This document shows positions 7,079-16,651 of a stretch of DNA of 35,004 nucleotides, in pieces. Source of the stretch: Clostridiales bacterium (GTDB lineage Bacteria; Bacillota; Clostridia; Clostridiales; Caloramatoraceae); NCBI GenBank assembly GCA_029240935.1, contig JARDZI010000003.1, positions 1 to 35,004 of the forward strand, in the 5' to 3' direction. The notes beneath the pieces were generated by a model. That model was given only the letters and a program-made list of their open reading frames with translations, was not told where the DNA came from and made no database searches. The stretch's first letter is position 1. Each line of letters opens with the position of its first letter. Both the position numbers and the translations under genes were made by a program.

Positions 7079-9001
7079 TTACCCCTTCTTAAATTTCACA
7101 ATTGCCTTAAACAAATCCCCATCAATCTTTATTTCAAAGCTTCCACCACATAAAGCCACAAAGCTTTGGACTATTGCAAGGCCTAGGCCTGAGCCTTCAG
7201 TAGTTCGGGATTCATCTCCACGGACAAAGCGCTCCATTAGGTCATCTGCACTGATGTTCATTTCATAGGAGGCGATATTTTTAAAGGAAATGAGGATTGA
7301 ATCTTCATCCTCTCTAAGATCTATATACACCCTTGTGTTTTCCTGGGAATACTTTAAAATGTTTGAAATAAGGTTGTCAAAAACACGATAGAGCTTTCTT
7401 CCATCAGCATTTATATATATTTTTTCTTGGGGTAGATCTATCTTAAAGCTTAACTTAGATTCCTGTATTTTATCATCCAGCTCTGCAATACTCTGGTTTA
7501 TCAACTCTACAATATCAATCCTCTCAATATTCAACTCAATATTTCCACTCTGTGCCTTTGAAATATCAAATATGTCCTGTGTTAGAGATGTAAGCCTTGC
7601 AGCTTTTTTACTTAAAACCTTGACGTAGTCATTTGTATGCTCTGGTGAGAGAGTTTCCCTTCCCAGCAGGTCAATATAATTAACCATGGCTGTAAGAGGA
7701 GTCTTTAAGTCATGGGATACATTTGTAATCAGCTCAATTTTCATCCTTTCACTTTTAAGCTGCTCCTGAACTGCTATGAATACCCCCTCTTGTATGTTGC
7801 TCAAATCCTCTGCAGTTTTATGCATGGGAGACTCCACTGGCAGAATAAGCTTAGTATTAAGGTCCCCATTTCTTATAAGCTTAGTATGGTCAACAACCCT
7901 TCCAATGTCATCAATAAGCTTCCTATAGTCATTAAGATAAATATAGAAAAGATATACTCCAAGGCCAACAAATAATAGGGAGAAGATTCCTCTAGAGCTT
8001 TCAAGTGAAGCTAATGAAAGAAGTATTAGAACTATCTCAGTACCCACCAGAGAAAGAAGCCTAATAAGCATTCCCTTCTGGAAGGGTTTTTTATTCTCAT
8101 AGCTGTGATAAAGCTTAAGTACCCAGTTTATTGAGTTGTTTGTGAAAAAATGCTTTTTGTTTACACAAAGATCCAATAGCATAAGGTATGCCCACCAAAA
8201 ATAGATGGCTGCAATTATAATTACCCCTATGGAGTCATCAATATTTGGTACAAGAAAAAGCATAAATAAAGATATAACTGCCTTAACCTCAAGCCACAAC
8301 TTGCCTGAGTAATAGGCAAGCTGACCTGAGAATTCCTTTCTGCTTGTTCTTTTTATAGAGGAGAATATCAATAATATAACTCCTATTATAAAACACACTC
8401 CAACAACTGGTACGGCTAGATTTAAAGTCTTCCATTCCAAATAGGAATTATAAATTCCTCCCCCATGTGTACTAAACCTGCTTTTTACTCCCATAATGAC
8501 TTTAAACTCATTTAGACTTGGATTTTTAAAAGTCTTGAATTTATCTATCATTTCGGAATATACTTCGTCACCATAGGGATCTAATGACTTAGTATCATCA
8601 ATTATAGAAAAATGGCTTCCATCCCAGATAAATAGATAGTTATATTCTCCAGGCTTATTTTTTAAATAATCAACTGCCTCATTATAGTTTTCTATTTCCA
8701 TATTGGTTTTAATAACCTGTTTTTCAATGTTTTGCTCATTCTCAAGAACACTGAAATAAGTCAGGTTTGTACTACCCCAGGTGTAATCCTGATTTCCTGT
8801 AAGTGTTTGAAACAACATTTCAAAATTTGTGTTAATAATAGCTTTAAATCTTACAGTATCCTTATAATCAGAGGTCCCTATACTATCATAGTGGCTTGCT
8901 AAAAAGATTCCTCCAATAGTCGAAGCAACAATCAGATTAATTCCAATAAAAAAAGCAAGCCATGATAATAACGGGTTAGATTTTTTCAATTTTGTATCCA
9001 A
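7079..9001 (-). CDS. Membrane sensor histidine kinase
   Basis: The 640-residue kinase has a first membrane span near residues 13-34, an extracytoplasmic region of roughly 150 residues, then a second span near 190-215 and several more hydrophobic segments up to about 355. The cytoplasmic core has the H-box ITNVSHDLKTPL with His430 as predicted phosphorylation site, the N-box RVFDNLISNILKYS, and the G-box GSGLGLAIVQS. The start is TTG, overlapping the response regulator gene by 26 bases, so the two are co-expressed. The sensor region is unlike known input domains I recognise; the stimulus is unknown. Confidence 0.93.
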   Translation of the reverse strand: MDTKLKKSNPLLSWLAFFIGINLIVASTIGGIFLASHYDSIGTSDYKDTVRFKAIINTNFEMLFQTLTGNQDYTWGSTNLTYFSVLENEQNIEKQVIKTNMEIENYNEAVDYLKNKPGEYNYLFIWDGSHFSIIDDTKSLDPYGDEVYSEMIDKFKTFKNPSLNEFKVIMGVKSRFSTHGGGIYNSYLEWKTLNLAVPVVGVCFIIGVILLIFSSIKRTSRKEFSGQLAYYSGKLWLEVKAVISLFMLFLVPNIDDSIGVIIIAAIYFWWAYLMLLDLCVNKKHFFTNNSINWVLKLYHSYENKKPFQKGMLIRLLSLVGTEIVLILLSLASLESSRGIFSLLFVGLGVYLFYIYLNDYRKLIDDIGRVVDHTKLIRNGDLNTKLILPVESPMHKTAEDLSNIQEGVFIAVQEQLKSERMKIELITNVSHDLKTPLTAMVNYIDLLGRETLSPEHTNDYVKVLSKKAARLTSLTQDIFDISKAQSGNIELNIERIDIVELINQSIAELDDKIQESKLSFKIDLPQEKIYINADGRKLYRVFDNLISNILKYSQENTRVYIDLREDEDSILISFKNIASYEMNISADDLMERFVRGDESRTTEGSGLGLAIVQSFVALCGGSFEIKIDGDLFKAIVKFKKG

Positions 9002-9671
9002 TGCCCCACACCACCTTTAAATATTTAGGCTCCTTTGGATTTATCTCGATTTTTTCCCGGATCCGCCTTATATGTACTGCTACAGTATTTTCAGCATTAA
9101 ATCCAGGCTCCTTCCAAATCCTTTCATAGATTTCGTTAATAGAAAAAACGCGGTTCAGGTTGGATATTAATAGTTCAATTATCCCATACTCAGTGGCTGT
9201 AAGCTTTACCTGTTCTCCATCAACAGTGACGATTTTTGATTCCGTATCAATGGACAGTCCGCCTGTTGTAATCTGGGAGGGCTTTTCTACAATGTTACCA
9301 AGGCTCATATATCTTCTCAACTGGGATTTTACCCTAGCCATAAGCTCAAGTGGGTTAAAGGGCTTTGTTACATAATCATCTGCCCCAATATTTAACCCCA
9401 GTATTTTATCCGTATCCTGTGACTTTGCGGAAATTATTATAATAGGAATGTTTTGCTGCTCCCTAATCTTTAGGGTTGCCCTTATTCCATCAAGCCTCGG
9501 CATCATAATATCAAGTATAATCAGGTGAACAGCCTCCCTGTTAACAATCTCAAGAGCCTCAATCCCATCATATGCCTTTAATATGTTATAGCCCTCATTA
9601 GCCAGGAAGATTGCCGTTGATTCAACGATTTCCTTATCATCATCAACCACCAGTACATTTGGTTTATCCAA
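8976..9671 (-). CDS. OmpR/PhoB-family response regulator
   Basis: An N-terminal receiver domain has the acidic pair in VVDDDKE, phosphoacceptor Asp54 in LIILDIMMP, and the conserved Lys in YVTKPFNPLEL. A C-terminal winged helix (VKLTATEYGIIELL, VAVHIRRIREKIE) binds DNA. I prefer TTG 9671 to the track's TTG 9680 because the ribosome site AAAGGGG abuts the latter but lies nine bases from the former. It pairs with the overlapping histidine kinase. The divergent large exported protein is a candidate target. Confidence 0.92.
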   Translation of the reverse strand: MDKPNVLVVDDDKEIVESTAIFLANEGYNILKAYDGIEALEIVNREAVHLIILDIMMPRLDGIRATLKIREQQNIPIIIISAKSQDTDKILGLNIGADDYVTKPFNPLELMARVKSQLRRYMSLGNIVEKPSQITTGGLSIDTESKIVTVDGEQVKLTATEYGIIELLISNLNRVFSINEIYERIWKEPGFNAENTVAVHIRRIREKIEINPKEPKYLKVVWGIGYKIEKI

Positions 9672-9758
9672 TATGACCAACCCCTTTCACCATAGTCCCG
9701 GTTTTTTCTAGCCTAAATATATAATAACCTACACTTCTTACAAATCAGTTACCAAAAA

Positions 9759-9776
9759 TCTTAAGACTTTCTTAAA
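9759..9776. promoter_or_regulatory. Candidate response-regulator site: TCTTAAG/TCTTAAA direct repeat
   Basis: Two near-identical heptamers start at 9759 and 9770, exactly 11 bp apart, one helical turn, as expected for head-to-tail OmpR-family binding. The site lies between the divergent response regulator and the 1109-residue exported protein. Assignment is inference from spacing and position. Confidence 0.4.
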
Positions 9777-9790
9777 ATATACCACAACAT

Positions 9791-9858
9791 AGGAGTAACA
9801 GCCATATGACTTATTACTTATTCATGAATAAGTAATAAGTCATATGGCTGTCACTCCT
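9791..9858. repeat. Long palindrome of the GCAGCCATATGA family in a divergent intergenic region
   Basis: Thirty-four-base arms pair with one mismatch (A9797/C9852) around TTCATGAA. The core reads CAGCCATATGACTTATTACTTATT. The outer AGGAGT/ACTCCT extension is specific to this copy. Unlike most siblings it lies upstream of a gene, in a divergent region, so a pure terminator role does not explain it. Confidence 0.9.
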
Positions 9859-9902
9859 TGCATATACTATTAAATGGATAAAATATTTAAAGGAGGAGAA
9901 TT

Positions 9903-12900
9903 GTGAAAAAACGTGGTAAATCCATTATTAGTATTCTTGTTATTATTCTCCTTATAGTGGCTGAGCTGCTGCCCAGTCCTGTAAGTGCTGCAGCTTTACC
10001 TGTCATAAAGGAAGTTACTGAGTCCCATACTCTCCTATTGACTACTCCCAATTTTCAATTACCTAATACTAGAGTAAAACCGGCCCAACTGAGGAATGTA
10101 AGGTACATTTATCAAAAGGACGTTAAAAGAGTAGATCTAAGCAAATATTTTAATAGGGATGGCTCAATCAAGCCACCAGTTGGAATTAATATAGCACCTG
10201 GAAATATTCTTGTTGATGAGAGCATGAAAGCATCACTATATGTTCTGGGGAAAAATCCTGATGGAACTTTGATTGCAAGACAACCTACCTTAAATGAGGT
10301 TTTTGAAAACTTCGAAATACCTGAACAAACAGTCAGATATAACACATCTAACATTATTGATTTACAGCCTGCCATTCATAATGCTCGTATAGGTAAGGCG
10401 AATCCAGCTAATATGGGAACAGTTACAGTTAAATTTATCCCTCCAATAGATGCCACTTCAAATAATCCACCACAACAGAAATTAGCTTCAATCAGCAGTG
10501 ATAAAGAAAAAGAGGAAGTAGATAAGGCTTTAGCTGGAGGGTGGAGGCATAGCTTTGATAAAGCAGTACTTAATGCTTATTTGGCTGATGGAACCAAATT
10601 AAGCGTGAAACTAAGTGGTGAAATAGCATTGAATATGTCTTTTGATACAAAATATACAGCATTCAGTGGATACAGATTTGGAATAAATGGAGCTGAAATG
10701 ATAAAACTTAAAGCTGCTCTTGATGTTAAAATAAACAAGGAAATTTATATACCTATAGTAGGTGTAGATATACCCTTCGCCATTGGAAGAGTACGTGCAG
10801 GATTGTTTGTAGTGGTTGGAGTTAATGGGGATATAACACTTGTGGTTTCAGGTGAAGAAGGTATGAGCTTTAGTGCTGGTATTAAAGGAGGCACATGCTT
10901 TGCAATACCTACCTCATTTAACACCTATGGAGAGAGGCATACTTATTTTGCAGCAGAGTGTGACCCTAATGGACAGATTACTGCATATACCTATTTAACA
11001 CCTACAGTATCATTAGAAGCATTGGGAATCAACGTGATCAAAGCAGAATTGAGGCTTGGCTTTAAGGCACATGCAATAAAAAAAGATACTCTGTTGGATT
11101 ATGGAATGAATGCTGTTGCTCAATTCTATGTAGGTGTACTTGGAGTAGGAACCAATATATTTAATGTAGACATTCCTTTGTTTTCACGCCAAAAGGAAGC
11201 GGCACCAGGAGGATTCTTCTTCTATGGTGATCTTTGTGCATACAGAGATGATACGGTGATGGCAGTGTTTAGGGCAAAAGCAGCTGGTGAAGAATTGCCT
11301 GAGGATATGGACCCCTTTGCAGATAAGCTGCCCTATGCTGGTCCAATACAGATTTACTATTATAGAGGGGACACTACTAAGCCCTATAAGATTATTAATG
11401 CTTCCATAGCCTCTGAAGCTAAGGGAATATTGAATTATAACTTTAAAATGGTAAGTGGAATAGATGTAGTAAAAAATGATTCAATTAGAATAGTTATTCC
11501 TAATAATAGTGAAGCCATAAGCAAGAATATATTTTCTACTATGCCATTTAAGGGAATAGGATTGGAGAAGGCTGATTTTTTCAATGAGCTGGCATTTGGT
11601 CAGGTTCAGCCTGTTAGTGGAGTCAGGGATATGCCAGGTTGGGCTAATACTGTAACTAAAACTGAGTTGGGTATGCAGGTGATATATTGTAAAAATAAAA
11701 ATGCTCAGATCAAGTTCGTTGATCCAACTAATAAAGTGAAAACTGTTACAAAGACTGCTACCACAGATAGCCAGGGGAAATTTATTATCCAAAATGATGG
11801 GAAGAAATCTATTATAAACAGTTTTGATATTAGACCATATAGAAAAGCAATTCCATATATAAATATTGATGGCTTTGATATAGAAGGAGCACCGATTGAT
11901 ACAACTGCAGGTATATATTTTGTAATGGGAACTGATTATCGTACGGATTTTATTGGCAAGACCCTTATAAAAAATAGTGATGGTACATTAAAGGAAGTTA
12001 CAGTAAACACCTTAGATGAAATTATTGATGCTGAGCAAATTGTTTCTGAAGAACATACCAGTGGAGATCATTTTATTGCTGTAAATAAATATGGTACAAA
12101 AAGGATAAATAGTAAAATAGATTACAATACAAATGCTTATTATGTAGAGAACATGGATTTCATTTCGAATATGGCTAAGATTATGGCTTCAGAGGGAGCA
12201 ACAGTTGATGTGAGAGATTATATTATGGGAAGCAAAAAGCAGCTTATATATAATGAACATGCTGCCCTGGAGCTGAATGAAAAGAACAATAGTCAAATTG
12301 AACTGTTTAAGGGACCTGCTGCAGATGAGTCGGACATTGCAATTGATTTAGGTCAGACATTATCCAGTAGCCATGCATACCACAGAATGTTAATAAAGGA
12401 TGGAGACTATAAAGTGGATTTGGGAAGGAATAGAGCCCCAAGCGCTCCTACTGCGCCAATTAAAAGAAGGGTTTCTGGTATAACTATTGATGTATTTAAG
12501 GAGAATTTTGAAGACACTTCAAATCCACTGCAGCAAAAGGGAGTAGATGCTACTGTAACATTAAATATGGGCGGTGGTGGTTTAGAAAACGGGTTAGCCT
12601 CATCTATAATATATATAGATACTAATGCAACACTGGATATTGAGGGCTATAAGCTGATAGCAATACAATCAGATCCATGGATAATCAAGGGTGAAAGGCA
12701 TACTACAGGCACTACACCTGAACAAAAGCTTAAGGATGAGATTGCCAGGTTCATGGAGGAAGGCCCAATTTACTTTAAAAGATTTGTGATTAATCCTCTT
12801 TCCTATGAAAATAACCTGAAAAAGAACTGGAGTCCTGCTGCAAATACAATAAAACATGAACTAGTCATAGATTACCAAAAAGGTTCAATGATCATAGATG

Positions 12901-13232
12901 GAATTAAGGTTGACAATGTGGCTAAAGGAAGCATGGTTAATGGGAAACTTTACTTTCCCGCAGCACCCTTTGCTAAGATGATGGGTGGCACTTCAAGCTT
13001 TGATGCAAAAGCTAGAAAGCTAACCCTGAATGCAGGAGGTCGTAACATCGTTCTTAATACCGCATCTAAAACTGCAGTTATAAACGGCAAAACAATATCA
13101 ATTCCATCTGGTAGTTCGGGAGAAGATAATAATATTGAGATTAGTGCTGAGACCATATCAAGTTTGTTTGGAGCAAGTGTTAAGATTGATACAAAAACCC
13201 AGAGTGTGAAGGTTAATTTCACAGGGAATTAG
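9903..13232 (+). CDS. Large exported protein with C-terminal copper-amine-oxidase-like stalk domain
   Basis: The 1109-residue product starts with GTG behind AAGGAGG and has a Sec signal peptide (basic MKKRGK, long hydrophobic core, cleavage near VSAAA). The last 120 residues (about 985-1105: IDGIKVDNVAKGSMVNGKLY, PAAPFAKMMGG, VKIDTKTQSVKV) match the copper-amine-oxidase N-terminal-like stalk domain common on Firmicute cell surfaces. The middle 900 residues are rich in predicted beta strands and not recognisable to me. No sortase or S-layer motif is seen. It is divergent from the two-component system and flanked by palindromes on both sides. Role probably extracellular or cell-wall associated, otherwise unknown. 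Confidence 0.8.
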   Translation: MKKRGKSIISILVIILLIVAELLPSPVSAAALPVIKEVTESHTLLLTTPNFQLPNTRVKPAQLRNVRYIYQKDVKRVDLSKYFNRDGSIKPPVGINIAPGNILVDESMKASLYVLGKNPDGTLIARQPTLNEVFENFEIPEQTVRYNTSNIIDLQPAIHNARIGKANPANMGTVTVKFIPPIDATSNNPPQQKLASISSDKEKEEVDKALAGGWRHSFDKAVLNAYLADGTKLSVKLSGEIALNMSFDTKYTAFSGYRFGINGAEMIKLKAALDVKINKEIYIPIVGVDIPFAIGRVRAGLFVVVGVNGDITLVVSGEEGMSFSAGIKGGTCFAIPTSFNTYGERHTYFAAECDPNGQITAYTYLTPTVSLEALGINVIKAELRLGFKAHAIKKDTLLDYGMNAVAQFYVGVLGVGTNIFNVDIPLFSRQKEAAPGGFFFYGDLCAYRDDTVMAVFRAKAAGEELPEDMDPFADKLPYAGPIQIYYYRGDTTKPYKIINASIASEAKGILNYNFKMVSGIDVVKNDSIRIVIPNNSEAISKNIFSTMPFKGIGLEKADFFNELAFGQVQPVSGVRDMPGWANTVTKTELGMQVIYCKNKNAQIKFVDPTNKVKTVTKTATTDSQGKFIIQNDGKKSIINSFDIRPYRKAIPYINIDGFDIEGAPIDTTAGIYFVMGTDYRTDFIGKTLIKNSDGTLKEVTVNTLDEIIDAEQIVSEEHTSGDHFIAVNKYGTKRINSKIDYNTNAYYVENMDFISNMAKIMASEGATVDVRDYIMGSKKQLIYNEHAALELNEKNNSQIELFKGPAADESDIAIDLGQTLSSSHAYHRMLIKDGDYKVDLGRNRAPSAPTAPIKRRVSGITIDVFKENFEDTSNPLQQKGVDATVTLNMGGGGLENGLASSIIYIDTNATLDIEGYKLIAIQSDPWIIKGERHTTGTTPEQKLKDEIARFMEEGPIYFKRFVINPLSYENNLKKNWSPAANTIKHELVIDYQKGSMIIDGIKVDNVAKGSMVNGKLYFPAAPFAKMMGGTSSFDAKARKLTLNAGGRNIVLNTASKTAVINGKTISIPSGSSGEDNNIEISAETISSLFGASVKIDTKTQSVKVNFTGN

Positions 13233-13243
13233 CAACAAGGATA

Positions 13244-13315
13244 AATGGCAGCCATATGACTTATTACTTATTACTTTTGAAAAAGTAATAAGTAATAAGT
13301 CATATGGCTGCCATT
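13244..13315. repeat. Longest-armed palindrome of the GCAGCCATATGA family
   Basis: Thirty-five-base arms pair around a 2-base GA loop. The arm contains an extra CTTATTA-type unit (CTTATTACTTATTACTTTT) relative to siblings, mirrored on the other arm. It follows the stop of the 1109-residue protein by 12 bases and is followed by TTATTTAA. Confidence 0.92.
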
Positions 13316-13422
13316 ATTTAAGGTTATCTTAAGGTTTGAACTATAAAATAAAAATATGAAATGAAAACAACAAAATAATGATAAAGGCTTTAAGAAGAGA
13401 AGCTTAAAAAGGAGGATGTAAC

Positions 13423-15366
13423 ATGAAAAAGAAATTTACCCCTTCTAGGATTGCTGCAGTACTTTTGTGTCTAGCATTTTTAACTTCCTGCGGTGCAAAT
13501 TCTGCACAAAAGAAAGCAGATACTGAAGCTGTTACAGATAATAGTGAAGGTGCAAATGCAAGCTTAGTTACAATGGACATGGTTACTTATGAGGAGGATG
13601 ATTATTATACAGACTGGAAAAATGAAAATCCAAACTATATTGAATTAAATGGAACCTCAGCAAGTATAAATGGCTCAGGTGCAGAGGTGAAGGAGAATAA
13701 GATCACCATAACAAAAGCAGGAGTGTATGTAATAAGTGGTAAATTGAAAGAGGGTCAAATAATTGTTGACGTTCAGGATAAGGGGATGGTTAAGCTGGTT
13801 TTAAATGGTGTAGAAATAAATTGCTTTGACAGCGCACCAGTTTATGTGAAGAATGCTGGAAAAACTATTATATCCTTGGAGGCTGGAACCCAGAACATCA
13901 TAACAGATGGAGAAAACTATGTTTTTTCTGATGCTACAAGGGATGAACCAAGTGGAGCAATATTCAGCAAAGCTAACCTTACTATAAATGGAAGCGGAAC
14001 CCTAACTGTTAATGGAAATTATAAGGATGGAATTGTAAGTAAAGACGATTTAAAAATTACAGGAGGAAATATTAATGTATATGCAACTGATGATGGTCTT
14101 ATGGGACGAGATATGGCGCTGGTTAAGGAAGCAAACATAACCATCGAAGCTGAGGGAGATGGAATTAAATCAACAAATGATACTGATGCTACAAAAGGCT
14201 TTATAGCAGTGGAAGGTGGAACCTTTAAAATAACATCGGGAGCAGATGGGATACAGGCAGAAACAGCAGTGCTTGTTGCTGGTGGGGACTTTACAATTTC
14301 TACTGGAGGCGGCAGTATAAACAGCAGCGACAAGACCGAAAATAACAATGGACCCTGGGGAAAAGGAAATAGTAATACAAATACTAGTACTAGTACGCAA
14401 ACTAGTGAAACTGAAACTAATAGCACAAAAGCAATTAAATCAGCCTCGGAAATTTTAATAACCGGAGGTACCTTTAATATTGATTCTTCTGATGATGCCA
14501 TCCACAGCAACAACAGTGTTAACATAACAGGTGGAGAATTTTCCATAGCATCTGGTGATGATGGAATTCATGGGGACTCAACTATAACAATAAAGGATGG
14601 AAAGATAAATATTTCGAAAAGCTATGAAGGAATTGAGAGTGCTGTTGTATCTGTTTCAGGTGGCGAGATTCATGTTGTAGCAAAGGATGACGGTATAAAT
14701 GTTGCTGGAGGTAATGACGGGTCGTCCATGAATGGCCGACCTGGACAGAATGGCTTTGCCACTTCAGGAGACAACAAGCTTAACATATCTGGAGGATATA
14801 TTGTAGTTAATGCAACGGGTGATGGACTGGATGCAAACGGTTCAATTTACATGACAAGTGGTACTGTTGTTGTAAGTGGTCCAACAAGCAGCGGCAATGG
14901 TACTCTAGATTATGACGGAGTATTTCAAATGAGCGGTGGACTTATAGCTGCTGCTGGAAGCTCAGGAATGGCACAAGCACCCTCAGAGGAGTCAACCCAG
15001 TATTCTATAATTATGAATTATTCCAGCACACAGCAGGCAGGCACCCTTGCTGCACTTAAGGATAGTAATGGGAGCACCGTTGTGGCATTTAAACCTGAAA
15101 AGGAATATCAATCCCTAGTTATTAGCGCACCTGAGCTTAAAAAAGGTGGGACTTACACTCTTTATACAGGGGGAACCTCAACTGGAGCCCTATCAGATAG
15201 ACTTTATACTGGAGGATCCTATGAAGGAGGAACAAAGGTAGTAGAATTTACAATTTCAACCTCTGTAACATGGTTGTCCGAATCTGGAGTAACAGAAGCA
15301 GGAAGCTCAGGACCAGGAGGTGGCAACAAACCAGGATTTGGTGGTGGACCTGGGAAAGGGAAATAA
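13423..15366 (+). CDS. Cthe_2159-like beta-helix carbohydrate-binding lipoprotein (DUF4353 type)
   Basis: The 647-residue protein has lipobox LTSC (Cys23) and then repeated rungs of the form GG.F.I.SGDDGIH (for example GGTFKITSGADGIQ, GGEFSIASGDDGIH, GGEIHVVAKDDGIN, GGYIVVNATGDGLD). This matches the parallel beta-helix family typified by Cthe_2159, known to bind acidic plant polysaccharides and calcium. A Ser/Thr/Asn-rich insert lies near residues 305-335 and the C-terminus is Gly-rich (GPGGGNKPGFGGG). It should sit on the outer membrane face or wall. Neighbouring exported protein and two-component system suggest an envelope theme. Binding target here is not known. Confidence 0.85.
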   Translation: MKKKFTPSRIAAVLLCLAFLTSCGANSAQKKADTEAVTDNSEGANASLVTMDMVTYEEDDYYTDWKNENPNYIELNGTSASINGSGAEVKENKITITKAGVYVISGKLKEGQIIVDVQDKGMVKLVLNGVEINCFDSAPVYVKNAGKTIISLEAGTQNIITDGENYVFSDATRDEPSGAIFSKANLTINGSGTLTVNGNYKDGIVSKDDLKITGGNINVYATDDGLMGRDMALVKEANITIEAEGDGIKSTNDTDATKGFIAVEGGTFKITSGADGIQAETAVLVAGGDFTISTGGGSINSSDKTENNNGPWGKGNSNTNTSTSTQTSETETNSTKAIKSASEILITGGTFNIDSSDDAIHSNNSVNITGGEFSIASGDDGIHGDSTITIKDGKINISKSYEGIESAVVSVSGGEIHVVAKDDGINVAGGNDGSSMNGRPGQNGFATSGDNKLNISGGYIVVNATGDGLDANGSIYMTSGTVVVSGPTSSGNGTLDYDGVFQMSGGLIAAAGSSGMAQAPSEESTQYSIIMNYSSTQQAGTLAALKDSNGSTVVAFKPEKEYQSLVISAPELKKGGTYTLYTGGTSTGALSDRLYTGGSYEGGTKVVEFTISTSVTWLSESGVTEAGSSGPGGGNKPGFGGGPGKGK

Positions 15367-15370
15367 TAGA

Positions 15371-15427
15371 TGGCAGCCATATGACTTATTACTTATTCTG
15401 AATAAGTAATAAGTCATATGGCTGCCA
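15371..15427. repeat. Palindrome of the GCAGCCATATGA family, convergent terminator position
   Basis: Twenty-eight-base arms pair perfectly around a single T. It lies five bases after the lipoprotein stop and is followed by GTTTTTATTTTT, a good T run, so it likely terminates transcription from the left; the convergent VOC gene ends at 15446. Confidence 0.92.
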
Positions 15428-15445
15428 GTTTTTATTTTTAAGTTT

Positions 15446-15841
15446 TTATTTTGCCGAATAGTCCAGATTCCATGTTACACCATAACAGTCTGTTATCACT
15501 GCGTGGAAGGAACCCCAAAAGGTCTTTTGTAATGGGAATGCTACTTTTCCCTTCTTTTCAAGGGCTTCGTATAATTTGGTTATTTCCTCCTCGCTGCTAA
15601 GCAGTAATATAAGGGATATATTACTCTCTTCCTGTTTTTCTCCAAACACGTCTGTAAGATACAATATACAATCATCATTAATAACCAATTCTGAATGAAT
15701 TATTTTGCCTTCATGTCCTTTGAACATATCCTTCCCATCAGCAAGTTGAACATCCTTTACTTCTCCTCCAAAAATCCCCTTATAATATTCAATTGCCTCC
15801 TTACAGTTTTCAATACTGATATTAGGTATTATCTTTTTCAT
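15446..15841 (-). CDS. PhnB-like VOC-superfamily protein
   Basis: The 131-residue protein has the glyoxalase/VOC fold seen in PhnB-like proteins: IPNISIENCKEAIEYYKGIFGGEV at the start, a middle KIIHSELVINDDCILYLTD strand set, and an ending FWGSFHAVITDCYGVTWNLDY. Family members are small dimers of mostly unknown function. A GGAGATAA ribosome site precedes ATG 15841. The metal-binding residues are not clear enough to predict activity. Confidence 0.85.
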   Translation of the reverse strand: MKKIIPNISIENCKEAIEYYKGIFGGEVKDVQLADGKDMFKGHEGKIIHSELVINDDCILYLTDVFGEKQEESNISLILLLSSEEEITKLYEALEKKGKVAFPLQKTFWGSFHAVITDCYGVTWNLDYSAK

Positions 15842-15999
15842 ATAATTATCTCCTTCGCTTTTTTTAAGGTTTGTAGATTAATTATATTTATACCTATAGC
15901 TAGTTGCAATATTTTTCTTATAAAGTGCATGAATTCGTCTTAAACTTGTAGAAGTATTGCTGGCATTAGGGAATGAAAAGCTGGTATTATAGACTTTTA

Positions 16000-16027
16000 T
16001 TGTAAAAGGATAACAAATCATTATAAT
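16000..16027 (+). promoter_or_regulatory. Sigma-A type promoter for the GNAT gene
   Basis: TTGTAA (16000-16005) and a perfect TATAAT (16022-16027) are 16 bp apart, about 50 bases before the acetyltransferase start. The remainder of the 15842-16079 gap shows nothing else I can name. Confidence 0.55.
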
Positions 16028-16079
16028 AAAATTATACCTAATTGTGAAATTGGAGAATGGATTGAAAGGAAGATAAAAT

Positions 16080-16622
16080 ATGAGTATTCATTATGAAGTT
16101 ATTTCCGAAGATAATATTATTTGCATCAAGGATTTATGCAATGAATTAATGGCTTATCAAAAATTCAAGGCAAACATCCATCCAGAACTGTTTGATAGCA
16201 TGAGATTTGAAACCAGAATGATTCCCTCAGTCAAGAGTGCTAAAGCTAACCATATAATAGTAGCTAAAGATGATGATGAAATTGTTGGATATGCCTATAG
16301 TAATATTTCGCCAAAGGAGACATATTCTAATGATTTTGCTACCTTAAAATGTGACTCTTTCTTTGATTTTGACTCAGTAAAAAATGATGAAGTAGGATGT
16401 CTTTCTCAGTTTTTTATAAAAGAGGGTTATCGTAATTATGGTATTGGCAGCGTTTTGTTTGAAAAGTCCATGGCTTGGTTAAATTCATTTAGTTCAATTA
16501 GAGATTTTTTTATCTTTGTATCAAACGGGAATGATAATGGGTTAAAATTCTATAAAAGTAAGAGCTTCAAAGTAAGCCATCAGATACTCGATGGGTTTAT
16601 TACAGTGCTGAGAAATGATTAG
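16080..16622 (+). CDS. GNAT family N-acetyltransferase
   Basis: The 180-residue cytoplasmic enzyme has the acetyl-CoA binding motif of the GNAT fold (LSQFFIKEGYRNYGIGSVLFEKSMAWL, with R/Q-x-x-G-x-G as RNYGIG) and a closing NGLKFYKSKSFK segment typical of motif B. Upstream IIVAKDDDEIVGYAYSNI is the central beta hairpin. Substrate is not predictable. It stands alone and is followed by a shrunken palindrome remnant. Confidence 0.88.
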   Translation: MSIHYEVISEDNIICIKDLCNELMAYQKFKANIHPELFDSMRFETRMIPSVKSAKANHIIVAKDDDEIVGYAYSNISPKETYSNDFATLKCDSFFDFDSVKNDEVGCLSQFFIKEGYRNYGIGSVLFEKSMAWLNSFSSIRDFFIFVSNGNDNGLKFYKSKSFKVSHQILDGFITVLRND

Positions 16623-16625
16623 AAA

Positions 16626-16649
16626 AATGGCAACCATATGGCTGCCATT
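16626..16649. repeat. Shortened GCAGCCATATGA palindrome lacking inner arms
   Basis: AATGGCAACCAT and ATGGCTGCCATT pair with one mismatch. Compared with full copies, the whole ATGACTTATTA...TAATAAGTCAT interior is missing, as expected from deletion within a hairpin. It lies between convergent GNAT and glutathione peroxidase genes. Confidence 0.75.
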
Positions 16650-16651
16650 AT

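Noticed and set aside
14019-14546. 175-residue minus-strand ORF
   Set aside because: It is a shadow created by the repetitive Gly/Asp/Ser-rich beta-helix coding sequence.
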